Notes: generated by a model from the sequence alone, not told the origin. A DNA stretch of 6,598 bases from an uncultured Oceanospirillales bacterium (GCA_913061245.1 CAJXTO010000086.1:1-6598), one strand, 5' to 3'. Shown: positions 1 through 6,390, numbered from the stretch's first letter. Numbers and translations are program-made.

Positions 1-536
1 GTCATCTCACAGATTGGATCACCCTGAACAACCTGTTGGCCTTCAGACACTTTCAAAGCTGTCACAACACCCGCTGCTGGTGCAGGAATCTCCATGGATG
101 CCTTGTCAGATTCCAGAACAATCAGAGTGTCTCCTTCGGCGACACTATCACCAACAGAAACGGCAATTTCGATGACTGTGACGCCATCAGCACTGCCGGT
201 GTCTGGAACTGACACTAATTGTGGAGCGCCACTTGCCTCGCCTACTGACGCCTCAGCAGGTGCTACTGGCTCAGGATTTTCAACCGCTGTCTCGGTTACC
301 GATTCTGCGCCTTCAAGCTCACAAATCGGGTCACCTTCATTGACTTCAGCTCCTTCCGAGACATGAATTGTCCCGACCACACCTGAAGCATCGGCAGGAA
401 TTTCCATCGAGGCTTTATCTGATTCAAGGACAATTAATGTATCGCCCTCAGACACAGTATCACCCTGTGATACAGCAACTTCGATCACAGTGACATTTGA
501 GGCATCACCGATATCTGGTACACGAATCGTTGTCAT
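1..536 (-). CDS. aceF: Pyruvate dehydrogenase E2, dihydrolipoamide acetyltransferase (N-terminal part)
   Basis: This is the core subunit of the pyruvate dehydrogenase complex. Its swinging lipoyl arms carry the acetyl group from E1 and pass it to CoA. Only the first 178 codons are in the window; the reading frame is open at position 1. Two tandem lipoyl (biotinyl-lipoyl) domains are visible, at about residues 2-76 and 106-178. Each carries the lipoylation motif ESDKASMEIP, with the modified lysines at K41 and K145. An Ala/Glu/Pro-rich flexible linker (about residues 77-105) joins them. The peripheral-subunit-binding and catalytic domains should lie beyond the left edge, probably followed by lpd. 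The ATG at 536 is preceded by a near-perfect Shine-Dalgarno, and the gap to aceE is only 11 bp, so the two genes are surely cotranscribed. The equal motif and spacing of the two domains point to an old internal duplication. Confidence 0.96.
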   Translation of the reverse strand, partial: MTTIRVPDIGDASNVTVIEVAVSQGDTVSEGDTLIVLESDKASMEIPADASGVVGTIHVSEGAEVNEGDPICELEGAESVTETAVENPEPVAPAEASVGEASGAPQLVSVPDTGSADGVTVIEIAVSVGDSVAEGDTLIVLESDKASMEIPAPAAGVVTALKVSEGQQVVQGDPICEM

Positions 537-541
537 GGTAT

Positions 542-549
542 CCCTCCTT
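542..549 (-). promoter_or_regulatory. Strong ribosome binding site of aceF
   Basis: On the minus strand this reads AAGGAGGG, five bases before the aceF ATG. It overlaps the aceE stop codon (TAA, 548-550). It fixes the aceF start and suggests efficient, possibly coupled translation of E2 after E1. Confidence 0.85.
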
Positions 550-3217
550 ACAGTGTCACTGGATCAAGGCGATCAGGATCGATGCCAAAGTCTTTAATCG
601 CCTTTGACACGATTTTCGGATCGATCTTTCCATCCATCGAAAGCGCTCGTAGCGCAGCTACAGTCACAAATCGACGATCAACCTCGAAATGCTCACGCAA
701 CTTTTTACGCGAATCCGAGCGTCCAAAGCCGTCCGTACCCAACGTGACATACGTAGTCTTTCCGAGGAATGGACGAATCTGCTCTGAATACAACTGGATA
801 TGATCCGTTGCTGCCACGACAGGTGCATCTGAACCACCGAGCATTGTTTCGACGTGGCTGATTCGTGCTGTCTTCTCTTCCGGGTGTAGCAGGTTGTATC
901 GAGCGGCTGACTGGCCATCACGACGAAGTTCGTTGAAACTTGTCGCGCTATAAATATCAGCACCAATTCCAAACTCCGCAAGCATTTCAGCTGCGGCTTC
1001 CACTTCCCTGAGAATTGTGCCCGAGCCCAAAAGACGAACATTGTGTTTCATCTTTGGAGCAGCAGGCTTTAGCAAATACAAACCCTTGATGATGTCAGAC
1101 TCAACACCCTCAGGCATATCTGGGTGGTTGTAGTTTTCATTCATCAAAGTGATGTAATAGAAAACACTTTGATTCTCATCGTACATTTGCTTCAAACCAT
1201 GCTGCACGATCACAGCAACCTCATAGCTGTAGGTTGGATCGTATGAACGCTGGTTTGGAACCGTTCCTGCAAGAATATGGCTGTGACCGTCCTGGTGCTG
1301 CAAACCTTCACCATTCAAAGTTGTCCGGCCTGATGTTGCTCCCAACAAGAATCCTTTGGCTTGAATATCGCCAGCAGCCCAAGTCAAATCACCCACACGC
1401 TGATGCCCGAACATCGAGTAGTAGATATAAAACGGAATCAGTGGCTGATTATGATTTGCGTAAGACGTTGCGCATGCCATCCAAGCAGAGAAAGCCCCTG
1501 ACTCGTTAATCCCTTCTTCGAGAATCTGCCCTGCTTTGTCTTCGTGATAAGACAGCACCTGATCCACATCGTGAGGAATGTACTTCTGACCTTCAGTTGT
1601 ATAGATACCCAGTTGCTTGAACATCCCTTCCATACCAAAGGTTCGCGCTTCGTCAGGAACAATCGGCACAACGCGATATCCGATCGTTTTATCTTTGACA
1701 AGCGTCGACAACATGCGAACGAAAGCCATGGTCGTCGAAATCTGACGATCACCAGTTCCTTTCAACTGTTGCTTGAATGCATCAAGGCTTGGGCAACCCA
1801 ATGGTTCTTTCCACGCACGACGGGCAGGCAGATATCCACCAAGCGTTTGCCGGCGTTCCTGCAGATAGCGACTTTCTGGACTATCAGGCCCAGGGTTGTA
1901 ATAAGGAACATCCGCCAGCTCATCATCTGTCACTGGGATAGAGAACCGATCTCTAAACGCCTTCAGGTTATCTAAATCAAGCTTCTTCACCTGATGAGAT
2001 GGGTTTGCCGATTCGCCAGATGATCCCATACCGTAGCCTTTGACTGTCTGCGCGAGAATGACAGTGGGCTGACCGGTATGGTTCACAGCCGCATGATAGG
2101 CGGCATACACCTTGGTTGGATCATGTCCTCCGCGATTGAGCTTCGCAATATCCTCATCTGACATATCAGCAACCATGTCTTTCAGCTCTGGATATTGACC
2201 AAAGAAGTGCTCACGGGTGTAAGCCCCACCTTTGGCTTTACAGTTCTGCAATTCTCCGTCAACGACCTCATCCATAACCTTCTGCATGAGACCTTGACGA
2301 TCACGAGCAAACAATGGATCCCAATGACGGCCCCACAGCACTTTAATCACATTCCAACCTGCGCCTCGGAACTGCCCTTCGAGCTCCTGGACGATTTTCG
2401 CGTTACCGCGAACCGGTCCGTCTAGACGTTGAAGATTACAGTTGATGACGAAAATAAGGTTGTCCAAGCGCTCACGGCCAGCGAGACCAATTGCGCCGAG
2501 TGATTCCGGCTCATCCATTTCACCGTCACCGAGAAACGCCCATACTTTCCGATTCGGCTGGTCAGACAGACCACGGTTGACCAGGTATTTCATTACATGT
2601 GCTTGGTAAATTGATTGGATTGGTCCAAGCCCCATCGAAACCGTTGGGAACTGCCAATAATCCGGCATCAGCCATGGATGTGGATATGACGATAAACCAT
2701 CACCATCGACTTCGCGGCGGAAATTATCGAGTTGCTTCTCAGACAGACGCCCTTCGAGGAAGGAACGCGCATAGATCCCCGGGCTTGCATGTCCTTGGAT
2801 ATATAAAAGATCCTGACCTTCAGGATGATCTGGACCTTTCCAAAAATAGTTAAAACCGACTTCGTACAGTGTTGCAGCAGACTGATAGGTCGCGATATGA
2901 CCGCCCAAATCGTCTCCTGATTTGTTCGCACGCATGACCATGGCCAGTGCATTCCAGCGAATCAGGCTTCGAATACGACGTTCCATGAACAAATCGCCCG
3001 GCATCCGTGCTTCTTTCTGCACTGGAATTGTGTTCCGGTACGGTGTGGTCATGGCAACCGGAAGACTGGCTCCTTCCTGGCTGGCACGTGCAACAAGCTG
3101 ATTTAGCAGATACGCTGCGCGATCTGCACCTTCATGCTGTAAAACTGACTCATAGGCTTCTAGCCATTCTTTTGTTTCGACCGGATCTTGGTCGACTGTT
3201 ATTGGCGTATTCGCCAT
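548..3217 (-). CDS. aceE: Pyruvate dehydrogenase E1 component, homodimeric type
   Basis: This thiamine-diphosphate enzyme decarboxylates pyruvate and reductively acetylates the lipoyl groups of AceF. The product is 889 residues, close to the 887 of E. coli AceE, and aligns by eye along its whole length. The ThDP/Mg motif begins with GDGEMDEPES at about residue 230 and ends with the NCN triplet at 259-261. Active-site regions known from E. coli are kept: GHASPGIYARSFLEG (H142), SHQVKK (H408), INESGAF (E572) and LQHQDGHSH (H641). The start at 3217 (MANTPITVDQDP) is chosen over an in-frame ATG 11 codons upstream because a GAGGTG Shine-Dalgarno lies 6 bases before it and E. coli AceE has nearly this length. 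It follows pdhR after 44 bp and precedes aceF by 11 bp, so it is probably expressed from the promoters upstream of pdhR. No frameshift or missing catalytic residue was seen. Confidence 0.98.
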   Translation of the reverse strand: MANTPITVDQDPVETKEWLEAYESVLQHEGADRAAYLLNQLVARASQEGASLPVAMTTPYRNTIPVQKEARMPGDLFMERRIRSLIRWNALAMVMRANKSGDDLGGHIATYQSAATLYEVGFNYFWKGPDHPEGQDLLYIQGHASPGIYARSFLEGRLSEKQLDNFRREVDGDGLSSYPHPWLMPDYWQFPTVSMGLGPIQSIYQAHVMKYLVNRGLSDQPNRKVWAFLGDGEMDEPESLGAIGLAGRERLDNLIFVINCNLQRLDGPVRGNAKIVQELEGQFRGAGWNVIKVLWGRHWDPLFARDRQGLMQKVMDEVVDGELQNCKAKGGAYTREHFFGQYPELKDMVADMSDEDIAKLNRGGHDPTKVYAAYHAAVNHTGQPTVILAQTVKGYGMGSSGESANPSHQVKKLDLDNLKAFRDRFSIPVTDDELADVPYYNPGPDSPESRYLQERRQTLGGYLPARRAWKEPLGCPSLDAFKQQLKGTGDRQISTTMAFVRMLSTLVKDKTIGYRVVPIVPDEARTFGMEGMFKQLGIYTTEGQKYIPHDVDQVLSYHEDKAGQILEEGINESGAFSAWMACATSYANHNQPLIPFYIYYSMFGHQRVGDLTWAAGDIQAKGFLLGATSGRTTLNGEGLQHQDGHSHILAGTVPNQRSYDPTYSYEVAVIVQHGLKQMYDENQSVFYYITLMNENYNHPDMPEGVESDIIKGLYLLKPAAPKMKHNVRLLGSGTILREVEAAAEMLAEFGIGADIYSATSFNELRRDGQSAARYNLLHPEEKTARISHVETMLGGSDAPVVAATDHIQLYSEQIRPFLGKTTYVTLGTDGFGRSDSRKKLREHFEVDRRFVTVAALRALSMDGKIDPKIVSKAIKDFGIDPDRLDPVTL

Positions 3218-3223
3218 ATCGTT

Positions 3224-3229
3224 CACCTC
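3224..3229 (-). promoter_or_regulatory. Ribosome binding site deciding the aceE start
   Basis: On the minus strand this reads GAGGTG, with a 6-base spacer to the ATG at 3217. The alternative upstream ATG at 3250 has no comparable purine-rich site at the right distance. Confidence 0.7.
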
Positions 3230-3250
3230 GTTGGGTTGGTTGGTGATCAA

Positions 3251-3294
3251 CGACGCTTAATTTAAGTCGATTGTGTCAACTCCTTTAAGCGTCG
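3251..3294 (-). repeat. Perfect 10-bp inverted repeat across the pdhR-aceE junction
   Basis: The arms CGACGCTTAA (3251-3260) and TTAAGCGTCG (3285-3294) are perfect reverse complements separated by 24 bp. In the minus-strand transcript the first arm lies in the last codons of pdhR, the stop codon (3262-3264) is in the loop, and the second arm lies just after it, upstream of the aceE ribosome binding site. No U-tract follows, so it is not a standard terminator. It could be an mRNA processing or stability structure that sets different levels of regulator and enzyme, or a protein-binding dyad. The repeat is seen; the function is a guess. Confidence 0.5.
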
Positions 3295-4029
3295 CGGTTT
3301 CGTATCTGCAAGCCGTTCACGATCCAGTGATTCACTCACAGTTAACATATGTTGACGGACTGCCCTCCTGGCCGCCGCCGGATCACGATCAATCACGATC
3401 GCTCGGTAAATTGCCTCATGCTGAAGAGCCAGATCTTGTTTTCTTATTCGATCCAGATTCAGTTCGGCCAAATTCTTCACAATCGACTCTTCTAACAAAA
3501 CAAAAATCGAACGCATGATGTGGAGGATGACACCGTTTTGCGAGGCCTCTGCAATCGCTAAGTGAAACTCCGCGTCCGCTTTTGCCTCACGATGTAAGTC
3601 GTGAGAACGAACCGCAGCCTGTAATTCATGATAGCGACGCTGTACATTGCCCCGCGCGCGCTCGGTCGCGCGATCTGCCGCCAACCAAGCTGCTACACTT
3701 TCAAGTGCGAACCGCAACTCAAGAATGTCAAAGGTTCCATCCGGCGACCGCTGTATCATCGCCATCATCGGATCAATAAATGTCGACCCAACATGCTCCG
3801 CGACAAAAGTTCCACCGCCGTGCCGTCGCTGGATCAAGCCGCGTGCTTCGAGCTTCTGAATCGCCTCGCGTACAGTGGGTCGAGAAACGTCAAACTCTTC
3901 TGCAAGGCTACGCTCGGACGGGAGCTTTTGACCCGGACGCACTTTGCCTTCAAGGATCAAGCGTTCAATCTGATCCATGATGACATCTGCTGCACGCGTC
4001 ACTCTCGGAGTCGACAGATAACCATTCAT
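3262..4029 (-). CDS. pdhR: PdhR-like GntR-family transcriptional regulator (FadR subfamily, FCD domain)
   Basis: This is a DNA-binding repressor of the GntR/FadR subfamily. In E. coli, PdhR represses pdhR-aceEF-lpd and is released by pyruvate. The 255-residue length matches E. coli PdhR (254). A winged helix-turn-helix covers about residues 10-77, with the typical signature LPSERSLAEEFDVSRPTVRE and a wing ending in RRHGGGTFV. The C-terminal all-helical FCD effector domain (about 100-235) keeps the likely metal-binding set D152, H156, H204 and H227. An in-frame stop lies just upstream of the ATG at 4029, so no longer start exists, but no good Shine-Dalgarno is seen; translation may be weak or from a very short leader. 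Two operator-like palindromes lie directly upstream, as expected for autoregulation. A lactate-responsive LldR-type relative is the main alternative; its position in front of aceE favours PdhR. Confidence 0.9.
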   Translation of the reverse strand: MNGYLSTPRVTRAADVIMDQIERLILEGKVRPGQKLPSERSLAEEFDVSRPTVREAIQKLEARGLIQRRHGGGTFVAEHVGSTFIDPMMAMIQRSPDGTFDILELRFALESVAAWLAADRATERARGNVQRRYHELQAAVRSHDLHREAKADAEFHLAIAEASQNGVILHIMRSIFVLLEESIVKNLAELNLDRIRKQDLALQHEAIYRAIVIDRDPAAARRAVRQHMLTVSESLDRERLADTKPRRLKELTQST

Positions 4030-4046
4030 ATATTATGTACCGGCGT

Positions 4047-4052
4047 TCTAAA
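4047..4052 (-). promoter_or_regulatory. Candidate -10 element for the pdhR-aceEF promoter
   Basis: On the minus strand this reads TTTAGA, a fair match to TATAAT, placed immediately downstream of operator 1. Transcription would start about 10 bases before the pdhR ATG. No convincing -35 is visible at 16-18 bp, so the call is weak. If it is right, operator 1 occupies the -35/-10 spacer and operator 2 the upstream region, which would suit repression. Confidence 0.3.
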
Positions 4053-4053
4053 G

Positions 4054-4064
4054 TGGTCTGACCA
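4054..4064. promoter_or_regulatory. PdhR-type operator 1
   Basis: TGGTCTGACCA is an inverted repeat (TGGT, three-base centre, ACCA). It matches the TGGTNNNACCA core known for E. coli PdhR and the looser TNGTNNNACNA of the FadR subfamily. It lies about 25 bp upstream of the regulator start. The assignment to this regulator is inference from family and position. Confidence 0.8.
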
Positions 4065-4074
4065 ATAGACTAAC

Positions 4075-4085
4075 TGGTCAGACCA
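4075..4085. promoter_or_regulatory. PdhR-type operator 2
   Basis: TGGTCAGACCA is the exact reverse complement of operator 1 and has the same TGGT-N3-ACCA core. The centres of the two sites are 21 bp apart, two helical turns, so two regulator dimers would bind on the same DNA face. The pair also forms an 11-bp stem with a 10-base loop just past the dehydrogenase stop codon, but no T-run follows it, so a terminator role is doubtful. Confidence 0.78.
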
Positions 4086-4099
4086 GATTTCGCAAACCG

Positions 4100-5056
4100 T
4101 TAAACAAGTCGGTCTCGCGGCTCCGCACCAGCAAAAAACGCATCCAAATTATCGAGCGCTCGATCACCCATCGCTTTGCGAGTCTCGCGAGTCGATGATC
4201 CCAAATGCGGCAACATGAACACATTAGAACATGCAGCAAATGCCGGGTTCCCACCGGGCTCAGTTTGGAACACATCAAGACCCGCAGCTGCAATATGTCC
4301 TGAGTGCAGTGCATCAATCAATGCCTTCTCATCAACTAGGCGTCCGCGAGCTGTGTTTACAAAGACAACACCGGGTCTCATCCAGCCGATTGATTCAGTA
4401 TTAATCAGATTGTCAGTCTCCGGGGTTGCTGGGCAGTTGAGAGAAATCATATCAACAGTCTCAAATAGTGACTTGACTGTCGGATGATAAATTGCACCTT
4501 GCTCCAACTCGGCCGGAAGGCGACTACGGTTGGTGTAATGAATTTCCATATCAAACCCGCGCGCACGCTTCGCCACTGTTTGGCCCACACGCCCCATTCC
4601 CACAATACCGAGCTTTTTCGAGCTGACTTGAATACCATTCATTTCCACAGGAGCCCAATGTTTCCAAGTACCAAGCCGCAGCATTTGATCACCCTCGTAA
4701 GCACGGCGGCTCGCACCGAGTAATAGAAGCATCGCAATCTCAGCGGTCGCATCAGACAATACGTCGGGTGTGTTCGTCACAACAATTCCGCGCTCTTTTA
4801 ATGCGGCCAAATCGCAGTGATCGACACCAACAGAATAGTTGGCCACAATTTTTAGCCGATCAGACAAACGGGCCACAACGTCGCTCGACAAAATCTCAGA
4901 GTGACAGATCATCAACGCATCCGATTCGAAGCTTCGTGCGATGATTTCATCTGCTGTCATAATGTGATCATCTTCATTGAGCCATACCGAGTAGCTCGCT
5001 CGAGCACGCGCCAACACAGGATCTACCAATAATCTCGTGATACTCAAATCTGCCAT
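4100..5056 (-). CDS. D-isomer-specific 2-hydroxyacid dehydrogenase (glyoxylate/hydroxypyruvate reductase-like)
   Basis: This is a cytosolic NAD(P)-dependent enzyme of 318 residues that interconverts a 2-oxo acid and the D-2-hydroxy acid. The Rossmann motif GxGxxG is at G153-G158 (GMGRVG). R177 in the stretch TNRSR, at the end of the second beta strand where NAD-specific members carry Asp, suggests preference for NADP(H). The catalytic triad of the family is present: R237 (TARGRLVD), E266 (QTEP) and H284 (LPHLGSS). The N-terminal substrate domain contains the usual SVGVDH stretch at 75-80. The ATG at 5056 has a GAGGAG Shine-Dalgarno 7 bases upstream. It ends 70 bp before pdhR on the same strand, and an operator-like site lies in its 5' region. 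Substrate candidates are glyoxylate, hydroxypyruvate, or pyruvate/D-lactate; the sequence does not decide. Reduction is the usual direction for NADPH-linked members. Confidence 0.9.
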   Translation of the reverse strand: MADLSITRLLVDPVLARARASYSVWLNEDDHIMTADEIIARSFESDALMICHSEILSSDVVARLSDRLKIVANYSVGVDHCDLAALKERGIVVTNTPDVLSDATAEIAMLLLLGASRRAYEGDQMLRLGTWKHWAPVEMNGIQVSSKKLGIVGMGRVGQTVAKRARGFDMEIHYTNRSRLPAELEQGAIYHPTVKSLFETVDMISLNCPATPETDNLINTESIGWMRPGVVFVNTARGRLVDEKALIDALHSGHIAAAGLDVFQTEPGGNPAFAACSNVFMLPHLGSSTRETRKAMGDRALDNLDAFFAGAEPRDRLV

Positions 5057-5120
5057 CTAAACTCTCCTCAAATCATTGGAATCACAGTGGCGGTTTTGGA
5101 AACAAGTTTCAATATAAAAG

Positions 5121-5131
5121 TGGTCTGATCA
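5121..5131. promoter_or_regulatory. PdhR-type operator 3, shared by divergent promoters
   Basis: TGGTCTGATCA differs from operator 1 by one base in the right half-site. The left part is extended: the 12 bases AAAGTGGTCTGA are identical at 4050-4061 and 5117-5128. It lies beside -10-like elements on both strands, so a bound repressor could silence both the dehydrogenase and the TRAP genes. The match is seen; binding is inferred. Confidence 0.65.
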
Positions 5132-5200
5132 GTTTTTTCGCAAAAACCTTGCAAGATGCGATTGAAATCCTCACTATTTAGACCTCCACGGATGGAATTC

Positions 5201-5223
5201 CAGTGCGCACTGCTGAGAAGCAG
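5201..5223 (+). repeat. Perfect palindrome followed by a small GAGA-loop hairpin in the TRAP leader
   Basis: CAGTGCGCACTG (5201-5212) is a perfect 12-bp palindrome. It overlaps CTGCT-GAGA-AGCAG (5210-5223), a 5-bp stem closed by a GNRA-type tetraloop. The two share bases 5210-5212 and would compete as RNA. Possible roles are a second regulator's site or a leader mRNA structure; short dyads like these can also arise by chance. Confidence 0.35.
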
Positions 5224-5266
5224 AAAAGGATACGCGCAAGAAAAAAATAGATAAAAAGGTAGTCCG

Positions 5267-6373
5267 ATGAGCAAAAAACTCGATCGCCGTTCATTCCTTA
5301 AAGGAGCTACGGCAACAGCAGCAGCCTCCAGCCTCGGTTTCCCAGCACTTGTCAATGCGGCGGGTCACGGCCCAACCACTTTGAAGGTGCAGGCAGCTTG
5401 GGGTGGCGGTATTTTCCTTGAAAACGCCCAATCATACGTTGATCGCGTTCACGCGATGGCAGGTAAAGATCTAAAGATTGATCTGCTTCCAGTAAACTCA
5501 GTTGTTAAGACATCTCAGATGCAAGACGCGGTACACCGCGGCGTTATCGACGGTTGTCACTATGTTCCAGCGTACTGGTACTCCAAGTCCAAGACAGCTT
5601 CTTTGTTCGGTACTGGCCCTTGCTTTGGCTGGTCATCACAAGAAGTACTTGGTTGGGTCTATTATGGTGGCGGTCAAGAATTGTTTGACGAACTCATGGG
5701 CAGCCTTGGATTGAACATCGTTTCTTTCTTCAACAGCCCAATGCCAGCTCAGCCACTGGGATGGTTTAAAGAAGAAATCAAAGACGCGTCTCAAATGAAC
5801 GGTTTGAAGTACCGTACAGTTGGTCTTGCGGCTGACGTACTGCTCGAAATGGGCATGTCAGTTGTTCAATTGCCAGGCGGTGAAATCCAGCCAGCAATGA
5901 AATCAGGCCTGATCGATGCGGCGGAATTCAACAACCCAACATCAGATAAAGACTTTGGTATGCAGGACGTATCAAAAGATTATCATCTTGGTTCATTCCA
6001 CCAGTCTCAGGAATTCTTCGAGATTTCATTCAACAAGAAGAAGTACGACGCTCTTCCACAAGAGCTTCAGGCAATCCTGAAGTACGCTTCAGAAGCTGAA
6101 AACTCAAACTTCTACTGGCACAACACAAATCGTTATGCTGACGATTTGATCAAGCTCCAGAAAGACCATGGCGTAAACGTACACCGTACACCAGACTCGG
6201 TCATGAAAGAGCAACTCAAAGCATGGGACATCGTTATCGATCGTCTGAATGCTGAAGATCCATTCTTTAAGAAGGTAATTGAGTCTCAGAAAGCATACGC
6301 AGAGCGCGTTATGAACTACCTGAACCTCAACCAGCCTGACTATCGGATGGCTTACAACCACCACTTCGGTTAA
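5267..6373 (+). CDS. dctP: TRAP transporter solute-binding protein, DctP/TakP-like, Tat-exported
   Basis: This periplasmic receptor of a tripartite ATP-independent transporter captures a small organic acid for the DctQ-DctM membrane complex. It has 368 residues, usual for the family. The N-terminus carries a twin-arginine signal, DRRSFLK at residues 6-12, then an Ala-rich hydrophobic stretch with likely cleavage near residues 31-32. The mature protein begins with a strand and the motif AAWGGGIFLENA (43-54), typical of the TakP/mannitol-chloroaromatic branch. R183 in GLKYRTVG fits the conserved arginine that binds the ligand carboxylate. Tat export and this branch recall Rhodobacter sphaeroides TakP (pyruvate and other 2-oxo acids) and the lactate-binding protein of Thermus; the pocket stretch DAAEFNNPTSD (218-228) may set specificity. 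The ligand is unproven, but a PdhR-like operator upstream supports pyruvate, lactate or a relative. The ATG at 5267 has AAAGG 7 bases upstream. Confidence 0.92.
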   Translation: MSKKLDRRSFLKGATATAAASSLGFPALVNAAGHGPTTLKVQAAWGGGIFLENAQSYVDRVHAMAGKDLKIDLLPVNSVVKTSQMQDAVHRGVIDGCHYVPAYWYSKSKTASLFGTGPCFGWSSQEVLGWVYYGGGQELFDELMGSLGLNIVSFFNSPMPAQPLGWFKEEIKDASQMNGLKYRTVGLAADVLLEMGMSVVQLPGGEIQPAMKSGLIDAAEFNNPTSDKDFGMQDVSKDYHLGSFHQSQEFFEISFNKKKYDALPQELQAILKYASEAENSNFYWHNTNRYADDLIKLQKDHGVNVHRTPDSVMKEQLKAWDIVIDRLNAEDPFFKKVIESQKAYAERVMNYLNLNQPDYRMAYNHHFG

Positions 6374-6390
6374 TCAACCAAGTGTGAAAT

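Larger units (their letters stand above)
5057..5266. promoter_or_regulatory. Divergent intergenic control region
   Basis: These 210 bp hold the start signals of the leftward dehydrogenase gene and the rightward TRAP operon. Ribosome binding sites lie at 5064-5069 (minus, GAGGAG) and 5255-5259 (plus, AAAGG). The sequence 5111-5118 gives TATATT on the minus strand (5111-5116) and TATAAA on the plus strand (5113-5118), both -10-like, directly beside operator 3. Neither has a strong -35 at ideal spacing. Other dyads are GAAAC-AA-GTTTC at 5099-5110, GTTTTT-TCGC-AAAAAC at 5132-5147, and a perfect palindrome at 5201-5212. No small gene was seen here. Confidence 0.6.

Noticed and set aside
94..366. 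Open frame of 90 codons on the plus strand, Ser/Thr-rich
   Set aside because: It is antisense to the two lipoyl domains of aceF; the low-complexity Ser/Thr/Ala composition is what the complement of that coding sequence gives. No family resemblance.
1544..1975. Open frame of 143 codons on the plus strand inside aceE
   Set aside because: It lies wholly antisense to a full-length, clearly conserved aceE. No domain or convincing ribosome binding site.
3236..3250. TTGGTTGGTGATCAA upstream of aceE as a fourth operator
   Set aside because: It has TGGT half-sites but no ACCA partner at the three-base spacing, so it does not fit the TGGTNNNACCA core.
3218..3250. Upstream ATG at 3250 as the real aceE start
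   Set aside because: The extra 11 residues are not expected from the family length, and the Shine-Dalgarno at 3224-3229 points to the ATG at 3217.
4032..4037. CATAAT on the minus strand as the pdhR -10 box
   Set aside because: It would put the transcription start inside the first codons of pdhR.
3628..4068. Open frame of 146 codons on the plus strand over pdhR
   Set aside because: It is antisense to a well-supported GntR regulator and runs through the operator region; its composition is not protein-like.
4054..4085. The large inverted repeat as a rho-independent terminator of the dehydrogenase gene
   Set aside because: The stem is followed by CTTTAG rather than a T-run, and each half is itself a palindrome of the operator type, so paired operators explain it better.
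5068..5355. Open frame of 95 codons on the minus strand across the divergent region, with a hydrophobic stretch
   Set aside because: It begins inside the Tat signal sequence of the binding protein on the opposite strand and covers the operator and both leaders. The hydrophobic part comes from A-rich leader sequence read in reverse.
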